A stretch of 64,000 bases of DNA, from assembly GCF_900116145.1 (NCBI RefSeq), contig NZ_FPAB01000001.1:496001-560000 (forward strand), written 5' to 3'. Shown one piece after another: positions 16,036 through 23,260 of this stretch. The stretch's first letter is position 1, and each line of letters opens with the position of its first letter. The position numbers and the translations under genes were made by a program. This DNA comes from Streptomyces harbinensis. GTDB lineage: Bacteria > Actinomycetota > Actinomycetes > Streptomycetales > Streptomycetaceae. The notes beneath the pieces are model-generated. The model was not told where the DNA came from. It did no database searches and saw nothing but the letters and a program-made list of their open reading frames with translations.

Positions 16036-17397
16036 ATGGATGTCGCCGTCGTCCTGTTCACCAGCGATCTGCGGCTGCGCGACCAGCCCGCGCTGCACGC
16101 AGCCCAGCGCGCCGCCGACGCGGTCGTGCCGCTGTTCGTCCGCGACCCGGCCGTGGACCGCGCCGGGTTCGCGGCGCCCAACCGACTGGCGTTCCTCGCC
16201 GACGCGCTCGCCGACCTGGACGGCGCGCTGCGGGAGCGCGGCGGGCACCTGGTGCTGCGCGAGGGGGACGTGGTGGAGGAGGTGTGCGCGGTGGTGTCGC
16301 GGACCGGCGCCGGCGAGGTGCATCTGTCGGGCGGGGTGAGCGGCTTCGCGCGGCACCGCGAGGAGCGGCTGCGCCGGGAGCTGGAGCGGCTGCGCTGCCG
16401 GCTGCGGGTGCACGACGGGGTGGTGACGGTGGTGCCGCCGGGCGCGGTGGTGCCGGACCAGCGGGACCACTTCGCGGTGTTCACCCCGTACTTCCGCCGG
16501 TGGCGGGAGAGCGCGCGGCGCGATCCGCTGCCCGCGCCGCGCCGGGTGCGGGTGCCGGACGGGGTGGGCGGGCCGGCGCTGCCGCAGCGGCGGCGACTGT
16601 CCGGGGTCTCCCCCGGCGTACCGGCCGGCGGTGAGCGCGAGGGGCGGCGCCGGATGGCGGCCTGGCTGCGCTCGGGCGTGGACGCGTACGCGGAGCGGCA
16701 CGACGACCTGGCCGGGGACGCCACGTCCCGGCTGTCGCCGTATCTGCACTTCGGCTGTCTGTCGGCGGCCGAACTGACCCGGAAGGCGCGGGAGCACGGC
16801 GGGGCGGGCGCCGAGGCGTTCGAACGGCAGCTGGCCTGGCGGGACTTCCACCACCAGGTGCTGGCGGCCCGCCCGGACGCCGCGTGGAGCGACTACCGGG
16901 CCCGGGGCGATCGCTGGCGGCGCGCGGGCCGGGACGCGGACGCCTGGCGCGCGGGCCGCACCGGCTACCCGATCGTGGACGCGGCGATGCGGCAGCTGGC
17001 GCACGAGGGCTGGATGCACAACCGGGGGCGGCTGCTGGTGGGCAGCTTCCTGACCAAGACGCTGTACACCGACTGGCGGGTGGGCGCCGAGCACTTCCTG
17101 GGACTGCTGGTGGACGGCGATCTGGCGAACAACCAGCTGAACTGGCAGTGGGTGGCGGGCACCGGCACCGACACCCGGCCCAACCGGGTGCTCAATCCGG
17201 CGGCCCAGGGCCGGCGTTACGACCCGGACGGCGGATACGTACGGCGCTGGGTGCCGGAGCTGGACGGGGTGCCGGTGCGGGCGCTGCACGAGCCGTGGCG
17301 GCTGGAGCCCGCGACGCTGCGGGAGCGCGGCTATCCGGAGCCCATCGTGGAACTGGACGCCGGCCGCGACCGGTTCCTGGCGGCCCGGGGACGGTGA
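16036..17397 (+). CDS. phr: Deoxyribodipyrimidine photolyase
   Basis: 453 residues, 10 bp after rskA and so in the same operon. N-terminal antenna domain (VVLFTSDLRLRDQPALHAA) and C-terminal FAD domain with LSPYLHFGCLSAAEL, GYPIVDAAMRQLAHEGWMHNR, LANNQLNWQWVAGTGTDTRP and NRVLNPAAQGRRYDPDG. These are the class I CPD photolyase blocks, including the tryptophan-bearing electron-transfer segments. It splits pyrimidine dimers using blue light. Co-transcription with a sigma/anti-sigma pair ties DNA photorepair to that signal. Confidence 0.93.
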   Translation: MDVAVVLFTSDLRLRDQPALHAAQRAADAVVPLFVRDPAVDRAGFAAPNRLAFLADALADLDGALRERGGHLVLREGDVVEEVCAVVSRTGAGEVHLSGGVSGFARHREERLRRELERLRCRLRVHDGVVTVVPPGAVVPDQRDHFAVFTPYFRRWRESARRDPLPAPRRVRVPDGVGGPALPQRRRLSGVSPGVPAGGEREGRRRMAAWLRSGVDAYAERHDDLAGDATSRLSPYLHFGCLSAAELTRKAREHGGAGAEAFERQLAWRDFHHQVLAARPDAAWSDYRARGDRWRRAGRDADAWRAGRTGYPIVDAAMRQLAHEGWMHNRGRLLVGSFLTKTLYTDWRVGAEHFLGLLVDGDLANNQLNWQWVAGTGTDTRPNRVLNPAAQGRRYDPDGGYVRRWVPELDGVPVRALHEPWRLEPATLRERGYPEPIVELDAGRDRFLAARGR

Positions 17398-17493
17398 CGG
17401 GCCGCCGGCGGTGACGGGCCGCCGATCGTGACGGTCCGTCAGGCCCCGGGGCCCGGGGGCGGCGGTTCCGCGCCCGCCGCCCCCTGGCCCGGG

Positions 17494-18303
17494 TCAGCCG
17501 GTGCGGCGCGGCGGGCGCGGGAAGAAGCCGCTGGTGCGGGCGGCGTACGCGTCCCAGCCCGGCCGGCCGGCCATCCGCCGCTCCAGCAGGGCCTTGCCGC
17601 TGCCGAAGATCAGCAGAGCGCTCATCACCAGCGGCGCCGGGACGCTGATCAGCGCCGCCTGCCAGCCGGAGACCGCCAGCAGGAACAGCCCCCACCACAC
17701 CGCGAAGTCACCGAAGTAGTTCGGGTGCCGGGTCCAGCTCCACAGACCGCGGTCCATCAGCCGGCCCCGGTTGGCCGGGTCCGCCCGGAACCGGGCCAGC
17801 TGATGGTCGCCGACCGCCTCGAAGAACATCCCCACCGTCCACAGCACGACAGCGGCGACGGTCAGCGGCAGCGGCGGGGCGCCCGCGTACAGCGCGGTCT
17901 GCACCGGCAGCGACACCAGCAGGATGAGCACGCCCTGGAGCAGGTACACCTTGCGCAGCGCGTACAGGGCGCGGCTGCCGGGGGCGGCGTCCAGCATCCG
18001 CGCGTACCGGGGGTCCTCGCCGTGGCCCCGGCCGCGCCGGGCGATGTGCACCGCCAGCCGCAGCCCCCACACCACCGTCAGCAGCGCCACCAGCAGCCGG
18101 TGTCCGTCGTCGCCGCGCCCGCCGGAGGCGATCCAGCCGGTGACGGCGACGGCGGCGAAGCCGAGCCCCCAGGCGCTGTCCACCACCCGGTGCACCCCGC
18201 CCTTGGCCAGCGCCACGGCGAACGTCGCCGCCATGAGCAGGGTGAGCACGGCGGCCGACAGGGCGATGTTCAGGCCGAGGGCGGCCCACGGGATTCCGTT
18301 CAC
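17494..18303 (-). CDS. DUF1295 membrane protein (steroid-reductase-like)
   Basis: 269 residues with six to seven membrane helices. The C-terminal GLWSWTRHPNYFGDFAVWWGLFL is the DUF1295/ICMT-like signature that binds NAD(P)H or SAM in related reductases and methyltransferases. Start GTG at 18303 overlaps the preceding methyltransferase stop (GTGA), making it the last gene of the four-gene lipid operon. It corresponds in position and family to Rv0446c of the mycobacterial SigK locus. A role in modifying methylated fatty acids is inferred from context. Confidence 0.85.
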   Translation of the reverse strand: MNGIPWAALGLNIALSAAVLTLLMAATFAVALAKGGVHRVVDSAWGLGFAAVAVTGWIASGGRGDDGHRLLVALLTVVWGLRLAVHIARRGRGHGEDPRYARMLDAAPGSRALYALRKVYLLQGVLILLVSLPVQTALYAGAPPLPLTVAAVVLWTVGMFFEAVGDHQLARFRADPANRGRLMDRGLWSWTRHPNYFGDFAVWWGLFLLAVSGWQAALISVPAPLVMSALLIFGSGKALLERRMAGRPGWDAYAARTSGFFPRPPRRTG

Positions 18304-19757
18304 CGCACGCTCCCCCGGTACCAGGCGGCGGGGGTGGGCTCCATGCCGCTGCCGCCGCCGTCACTGGGGCGGACCGCGAGGATCTGGTCCACGCCCATCC
18401 GGCGCTGTTCGAACGCCAGCGCGGCTCCGGTCAGATAGAGCCGCCACACCCGGCAGGTCTCCTCCCCCACCAGTCCGGTGAAGTCCGGCCAGCCGGATTC
18501 CAGCCTGTCCAGCCAGGCTCGCACCGTACGGACGTAGTGCTCGCGCAGCGACTCCACCGACCGCACCTCCAGCCCCGCCTCCTCCAGAAGTCCCACGGTG
18601 CCGCCCACCGGCCGCATGTGCATGTCGGGGGCGATGTACGTCTCGATGAACGGTCCGCCGCCGGGCGCGTGCGCGCCGCGCGACATCTGCTGGAGCAGCA
18701 GCCGCCCGTGCGGGCGCAGCATCCGCGTGAGCAGCTGCGCGAAGCCGGGGTACTCCGCGTCGCCCACGTGCTCGCCCATCTCGATCGACGCCACCGCCTC
18801 GTACCAGCCGCCCCGGATGTCCCGGTAGTGGCACAACTGCACGTCCACCCACTCGCCCAGCCCGCGCCGCTCGGCCTCCGCGCGCACGTGGCGGGCCTGT
18901 TCGGCGGAGAGGGTGACGGCGGTGACCTGCGCTTTGTGCTCGGCCGCGGCGTACAGGCTCAGCGCACCCCAGCCGCAGCCGACGTCGAGCAGCCGCATGC
19001 CCGGGCGCAGCGCCAGCTTGCGGCAGATCAGCGCGAGCTTGTCGCGCTGGGCGTCGGCGACCCCGTACGCCGGGTCGTCCGGGTCGGCGGTCCAGTAGCC
19101 GCAGGAGTAGGCCAGGGAGGGGTCCAGGAGCCGGGCGTAGAAGGCGTTGGAGAGGTCGTAGTGGTGGGCGATCGCGGCCCGGTCGCGGGCTCGGCTGTGC
19201 CGTACGCCGCGCAGCCGGGCGGCGCCGGCGGGCGCGGGCGGGCGGGGGCCGAGCACGCCGAGGCCGGCGAGGGAGGCGACTAGGCCGTGTCTTTCGGATC
19301 TTCGTGGATCTGGCCGCGGCGTCAGATGCGGTGCATCGCAAGGCGGAGGATCTCGCTCGTACCGGGTCGTACTCGCGAGATGCGACAACGCAGCGAGGTG
19401 CCGTAGCTGGCGGCGCGGCCCCGCGAAGATCCGAAAGACACGGCCTAGGCGGGCCCGGTCGGCGGCGGTCGGCCGCGGCGGCTCGATCCGCTGTTCGCGG
19501 ACGGCGGTCCACAGGGTGCGCAGGGCGGTGCCGAGGTCGCCCGCGACGTCGAGGTCGCCGGTGATGTACGCCTCGGCCAGGCCGAGTTCCCCGGGCTGCC
19601 ACAGGAGTCTGCGCAGCGCCCGGCGGTTGCGGAGCACCACGGTGGGCGCGTGCGCGGGTCCGGTCTCGCTGCCGTCCCAGGCCCGGACGCGGAGGGGCGG
19701 GGGTCCGTCGAAGAGCCGGTGCAGCAGGGGGGCGAGGCGGGTGGCGGCGTCGGTCAT
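18300..19757 (-). CDS. Cyclopropane-fatty-acyl-phospholipid synthase-like methyltransferase, interrupted in frame by a MITE
   Basis: 485 residues. The N-terminal part (LRNRRALRRLLWQPGELGLAEAYITGD-type) and the SAM domain (HHYDLSNAFYARLLDPSLAYS, LLDVGCGWGALSLYAA, SIEMGEHVG) define a mycolic-acid/CFA synthase family methyltransferase acting on unsaturated lipid acyl chains. Residues ~104-158 are encoded by a 161-bp MITE plus duplicated CTAG, exactly 55 codons with no stop, placed in the linker before the SAM domain. Without it the protein would have 430 residues, normal for the family. It overlaps both neighbours by 4 bp. The product may still fold, but this must be counted as a disrupted gene. 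Confidence 0.85.
   Translation of the reverse strand: MTDAATRLAPLLHRLFDGPPPLRVRAWDGSETGPAHAPTVVLRNRRALRRLLWQPGELGLAEAYITGDLDVAGDLGTALRTLWTAVREQRIEPPRPTAADRARLGRVFRIFAGPRRQLRHLAALSHLASTTRYERDPPPCDAPHLTPRPDPRRSERHGLVASLAGLGVLGPRPPAPAGAARLRGVRHSRARDRAAIAHHYDLSNAFYARLLDPSLAYSCGYWTADPDDPAYGVADAQRDKLALICRKLALRPGMRLLDVGCGWGALSLYAAAEHKAQVTAVTLSAEQARHVRAEAERRGLGEWVDVQLCHYRDIRGGWYEAVASIEMGEHVGDAEYPGFAQLLTRMLRPHGRLLLQQMSRGAHAPGGGPFIETYIAPDMHMRPVGGTVGLLEEAGLEVRSVESLREHYVRTVRAWLDRLESGWPDFTGLVGEETCRVWRLYLTGAALAFEQRRMGVDQILAVRPSDGGGSGMEPTPAAWYRGSVR
19284..19444. mobile_element. 161-bp MITE with IS5-like ends and CTAG target duplication
   Basis: The ends read GCCGTGTCTTTCGGATCTTC and, at the right, the reverse complement of the same sequence; the terminal inverted repeats match over about 24 bp with one mismatch. 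CTAG flanks both sides (19280-19283 and 19445-19448), the target duplication expected of IS5-group transposases. It holds no transposase gene, so it is non-autonomous. The interior has GC-rich inverted segments. Confidence 0.9.
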
Positions 19758-21826
19758 GCGGGGGTGCCCTTCGTGAGCAGGAGCTGCTGGACGTCGAGAT
19801 AGCCGGAGCGGAACCCGGCCTCGCAGTAGGCGAGGTAGAAGGTCCACATGCGGCGGAAGGTGGCGTCGAACCCGAGGCCGGTGACGGCGGCGGCCTGCTC
19901 GGTGAAGCGTTCGCGCCACAGCCGCAGCGTCTCGGCGTAGTGCGGGCCGTACGGTTCGCGGCGGGTGACGCGCAGGGAGGTGTGCCGGGCGACGGCTTCG
20001 GCGATGGCCCGGGTGGAGGGCAGCTGGCCGCCGGGGAAGACGTACTTCTGGATCCAGGTGTGGGTGGTGTGGGAGGCCAGCATCCGCTCGTGCGGCATGG
20101 TGATGGCCTGGAGGGCGATCCGGCCGCCGGGGGCGAGCACCCGGTCCAGGGTGCGGAAGTAGCCGGGCCAGCCGCGGACGCCGACGGCCTCGATCATCTC
20201 GACGCTGACCACCGCGTCGTACCGTCCGGCGGGCCCGTCCGCCAGCTCACGGTAGTCCTGGAGCCGCACCGTGACCCGGTCCGCGGCGCCGGCCTCGCGG
20301 ATCCGCTGCTCGGCGAGGTCGCGCTGGGCGGCGGAGAGGGTGAGGGTGTCGACGCGGGCGCCGCGCCGGGCGGCGCGCAGGGCGAGTTCGCCCCAGCCGG
20401 TGCCGATCTCCAGCAGCCGGGTGCCGGGGCCGACGTCCGCCAGGTCGAGGAGCCGGTCGATCTTGCGGTGCTGGGCGTCCGCGAGGTGTTCGCGGCGGGC
20501 GGGCAGGGAGCGGAAGAGCGCGGCGGAGTAGGTGAGGGTGTCGTCCAGGAAGAGCGCGAACAGATCGTTGGAGAGGTCGTAGTGGCGGCGGATGTTCTCG
20601 CGGGCGGCGTCGGGCGCGTTGTGCTGGGTGGCGGGCTGGCGCGGTGCCCACAGCCGGCGCAGCCGTTGCAGCGGTGCGGGGACGAGGGTGCCGGTGTGGC
20701 CGGCGAGCACGGTGAGGGCGGCGACCAGGTCGGGGGCGTCCCACTCGCCGGCCAGGTAGGACTCGCCGAAGCCGATGGTGCCGCCGGTGCCCAGCCGCCG
20801 GTAGAAGGCGTCCGGGTCGTGCAGGTCGATCCGGGGCCCGCCGGGGCCGGGCAGCGGCCCGGCCGGGGTGACGACGCGCAGCGGCATCCGGGCCACGGCG
20901 CGGCGCACCAGCCGTTCGGTGAGCGCGGTGCGCGGGCGGGAGGCGGCGGGGACGGTGGCGACACCCTCCCAGCGTGCGGGGTCGGCGGGCAGCGGGCGGG
21001 GTGGGGTGATCTGACGCATGGTCCTCTGCTTCGCGGGGCTCTGGGCGGATGACGGGAGGGGTGCGGTGGCGGCGGCGGGTGGCGGGGCGGCGGGCGGCTC
21101 GTGCCGGCGGACCGGCAGGCCGCGCAGGTACAGCGCGATGCCGTGGGCGCGGATCGCGGCCGAGACGGCCAGGGTGGACAGCGGGTGCCGGGCGGCGGCG
21201 CGCAGCAGCGGGAGCGGCCCGGCGGTTGAGCGGGTGCCGGTGACGGCGGCGGTGAACGGCCGCTGTCCCGGCTGCTCCAGGGTGACGGTGAGCCGCAGCC
21301 GTTCGCCGGGGAGCGGGAGCCGCATCCGGTAGCCGCCGGCGACCGGGAAGAACGGCGAGACGGGGAAGTCCTTGGCGGTGTGTGCCGCCCCGGTGGCGTC
21401 GGGTTGCAGCAGATACAGATGCCGCTTCCCGTAGGTGTTGTGCACCTCGGCGACGACGCAGCCGGGCGAGCCGTCGCGGTGGTGGCACCAGTAGAGGGTC
21501 AGCGGGTTGAAGACGTACCCGAGAACCCGGGCGTGGGTGAGCATCAGCACCGGCCCGTCCGGCGGGGACTCCAGCCGGGACCGCAGAAAGCGCTCCAGTC
21601 CGGCGGCGAGCGTCGGCGCCGTGCCGTCGAAGTGGTCGCGCGGGTCGAACCGGGCCAGCGGGCGCAGAGCGCGCGGCAGCCGGGGCGGGGCGGCCGGGTC
21701 GATGAGCCACAGATAGGTGCGGTGACGTACCCGGTGCCGCAGCGGTGAGCGGCGCAGATGGGTGATCTCGCAGCGGTAGAGGGCGGGTACGGCCCGGGGG
21801 GCGGTGGGCTGCCCGGACCGGCTCAC
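19754..21826 (-). CDS. DUF1365 - cyclopropane synthase-like methyltransferase fusion
   Basis: 690 residues in one open frame. Residues 1-~235 are DUF1365 (ALYRCEITHLRRSPLRHRVRHRTYLWL, GYVFNPLTLYWCHH, HNTYGKRHLYL, KDFPVSPFFPV). A proline/alanine linker leads to a complete CFA-type methyltransferase from residue 270 (FGESYLAGEWD, ENIRRHYDLSND, LLEIGTGWGELAL, SVEMIEAVG, YVFPGGQLPS). In relatives the two are usually separate genes; no stop separates them here. An internal ATG at 21019 has AGAGGA upstream and could still start the methyltransferase alone. GTG 21826 overlaps the FAD-oxidase stop (GTGA). Counterparts: Rv0448c and ufaA1/Rv0447c. Confidence 0.85.
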   Translation of the reverse strand: MSRSGQPTAPRAVPALYRCEITHLRRSPLRHRVRHRTYLWLIDPAAPPRLPRALRPLARFDPRDHFDGTAPTLAAGLERFLRSRLESPPDGPVLMLTHARVLGYVFNPLTLYWCHHRDGSPGCVVAEVHNTYGKRHLYLLQPDATGAAHTAKDFPVSPFFPVAGGYRMRLPLPGERLRLTVTLEQPGQRPFTAAVTGTRSTAGPLPLLRAAARHPLSTLAVSAAIRAHGIALYLRGLPVRRHEPPAAPPPAAATAPLPSSAQSPAKQRTMRQITPPRPLPADPARWEGVATVPAASRPRTALTERLVRRAVARMPLRVVTPAGPLPGPGGPRIDLHDPDAFYRRLGTGGTIGFGESYLAGEWDAPDLVAALTVLAGHTGTLVPAPLQRLRRLWAPRQPATQHNAPDAARENIRRHYDLSNDLFALFLDDTLTYSAALFRSLPARREHLADAQHRKIDRLLDLADVGPGTRLLEIGTGWGELALRAARRGARVDTLTLSAAQRDLAEQRIREAGAADRVTVRLQDYRELADGPAGRYDAVVSVEMIEAVGVRGWPGYFRTLDRVLAPGGRIALQAITMPHERMLASHTTHTWIQKYVFPGGQLPSTRAIAEAVARHTSLRVTRREPYGPHYAETLRLWRERFTEQAAAVTGLGFDATFRRMWTFYLAYCEAGFRSGYLDVQQLLLTKGTPA

Positions 21827-23097
21827 CAGTCCACCCCCAGCGCGGCGGCGGCCCGCACGCCGGAGCGGCAGCCGTCCTCGTGGAAGCCCCAGCCGTGGTA
21901 GGCGCCGGCGTACGCGGTGACGGGGCCGCTGAGCGCGGGCAGCCGCAGCTGGGCGGCGACGGACTCGGTGGTGTGGACGGGGTGTTCGTACACCATCGCG
22001 GCGATGACCCGGTCGGGGTCGACGCGGTCCGCGGCGTTCAGCGAGACCAGGTAGCGGCCCTCGCCGGGGCGGCGGGGCAGCCGCTGGAGCCGGGTCATGT
22101 CGTAACTGACGTGGACCTGGCCGGGCTGGGCGTGGCAGGACGGCAGCCAGTAGTTCCAGGAGGCGGCGGCGGCCCCGGCGCGGGGGAGCAGCGAGTCGTC
22201 GGTGTGCAGCACCGTGGCGTTGCGGGAGTAGCGGAAGGCACCCAGCACCGCGCGTTCGGCGTCGCTGGGGTCGGCCAGCAGCCGCAGCGCCTGGTCGGCG
22301 TGGGTGGCGATGACGACGGAGTCGAAGGAGTGGGCGGTGCCGTCGTCGGTGACGATCTCCACGCCGTCCGCGGTGCGGCGGACGGCCCGGACGGGGGTGT
22401 CGGTGCGGACGGCGGGGAGGTGTTTCGCCAGCCGTTCCACGTAGCTGCGCGATCCGCCGCGGACGGTGCGCCACACGGGCGAGCCGGTGACGGACAGCAG
22501 CCCGTGGTGGTCGAGGAACTGGAAGAGGTACCGCGCGGGGTAGCGCAGCGCGGTGGCGGGGGCGCAGGACCACACGGCGGACACCAGGGGCGTCATGAAG
22601 TGGGCGGTGAAGTAGCGGGAGAACCGTCCTTCGGCGAGGAAGGCGCCGAGCGTCTGCCGGTCGCCGCCGGTGGAGCGCAGGACGGCGCGCGCCCTGCGGT
22701 GGAACCGGGGCACCTCGGCGAACATCCGCAGGGCGGCGGGGCGCAGCGCGGTGGCCGGGCGGGCGAACAGCCCGCGCGGTCCGCGCGCCCCCGCGTACTC
22801 CAGGCCGCAGCCGTCGCACCGCACGGACAGGCTCATCTCGGCGTCCTGGGTGCTGACGCCCAGGTCGCGGAAGAGCCGCAGCAGATGGGGATAGGTGCGG
22901 TCGTTGTGGACGATGAATCCGGAGTCCACGGCGTGGGTGCGGCCGGCTCCGGCGACGTCGTGGGTGTGGGCGTGTCCGCCGAGCCTCCTGTCCGCCTCGA
23001 AGAGCGTCACCTCGTCCCGTCTGGCGAGGATGTGGGCGGCGGTGAGGCCGGAGATCCCCGCTCCCACCACCGCCGTGCGGCGTGCCGTACCCGTCAT
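21823..23097 (-). CDS. FAD-dependent oxidoreductase (amine-oxidase fold), Rv0449c-like
   Basis: 424 residues from ATG 23097, preceded by GAGGAGG. The Rossmann motif VVGAGISGLTAAHILARRDEVTLFEA binds FAD; GGHAHTHDV, DSGFIVHNDRTYPHLL and the C-terminal YAGAYHGWGFHEDGCRSG are characteristic of the NAD(P)/FAD amine-oxidase group next to DUF1365 and CFA synthases. It is the first gene of the tightly overlapped four-gene operon read from the SigK-type promoter at 23141-23168. A role in desaturating or reducing the lipid methylation product is inferred from the operon. Confidence 0.87.
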   Translation of the reverse strand: MTGTARRTAVVGAGISGLTAAHILARRDEVTLFEADRRLGGHAHTHDVAGAGRTHAVDSGFIVHNDRTYPHLLRLFRDLGVSTQDAEMSLSVRCDGCGLEYAGARGPRGLFARPATALRPAALRMFAEVPRFHRRARAVLRSTGGDRQTLGAFLAEGRFSRYFTAHFMTPLVSAVWSCAPATALRYPARYLFQFLDHHGLLSVTGSPVWRTVRGGSRSYVERLAKHLPAVRTDTPVRAVRRTADGVEIVTDDGTAHSFDSVVIATHADQALRLLADPSDAERAVLGAFRYSRNATVLHTDDSLLPRAGAAAASWNYWLPSCHAQPGQVHVSYDMTRLQRLPRRPGEGRYLVSLNAADRVDPDRVIAAMVYEHPVHTTESVAAQLRLPALSGPVTAYAGAYHGWGFHEDGCRSGVRAAAALGVDW

Positions 23098-23140
23098 GTG
23101 ACTGCCTCCTCGGGTCGGTTCAGACACAGTTTTCGGGACG

Positions 23141-23168
23141 TATTCGGAGCCGCGGCCGACCTGGATGG
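23141..23168 (-). promoter_or_regulatory. SigK-type promoter of the lipid operon
   Basis: On the minus strand: CCATCC (23168-23163), 15-bp spacer, CCGAAT (23147-23142), followed by A. The start site would fall ~45 bp downstream-to-upstream range of the ATG at 23097, leaving room for the GAGGAGG ribosome site. It is the best match of the three to the remembered mycobacterial SigK consensus. Confidence 0.7.
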
Positions 23169-23226
23169 GTCGTCGGCACGGGATTCACCCGGAGGAGGGA
23201 GATCTGCACATTCCCGGGGTGTGGAC

Positions 23227-23253
23227 CCATCCGCCGGGCGTGCGGCCGCGAAT
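23227..23253 (+). promoter_or_regulatory. SigK-type promoter of the molybdopterin oxidoreductase gene
   Basis: CCATCC (23227-23232), 15-bp spacer, GCGAAT (23248-23253), followed by G. It is divergent from the lipid-operon promoter 60 bp away. A start about 7 bp after the -10 element falls on the GTG at 23261, implying a leaderless message. Confidence 0.6.
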
Positions 23254-23260
23254 GCGGGAT

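Noticed and set aside
17395-17440. Repeated GTGACGGGCCGCCG just after the photolyase gene
   Set aside because: Two imperfect copies only and no clear hairpin; treated as spacer between convergent genes.
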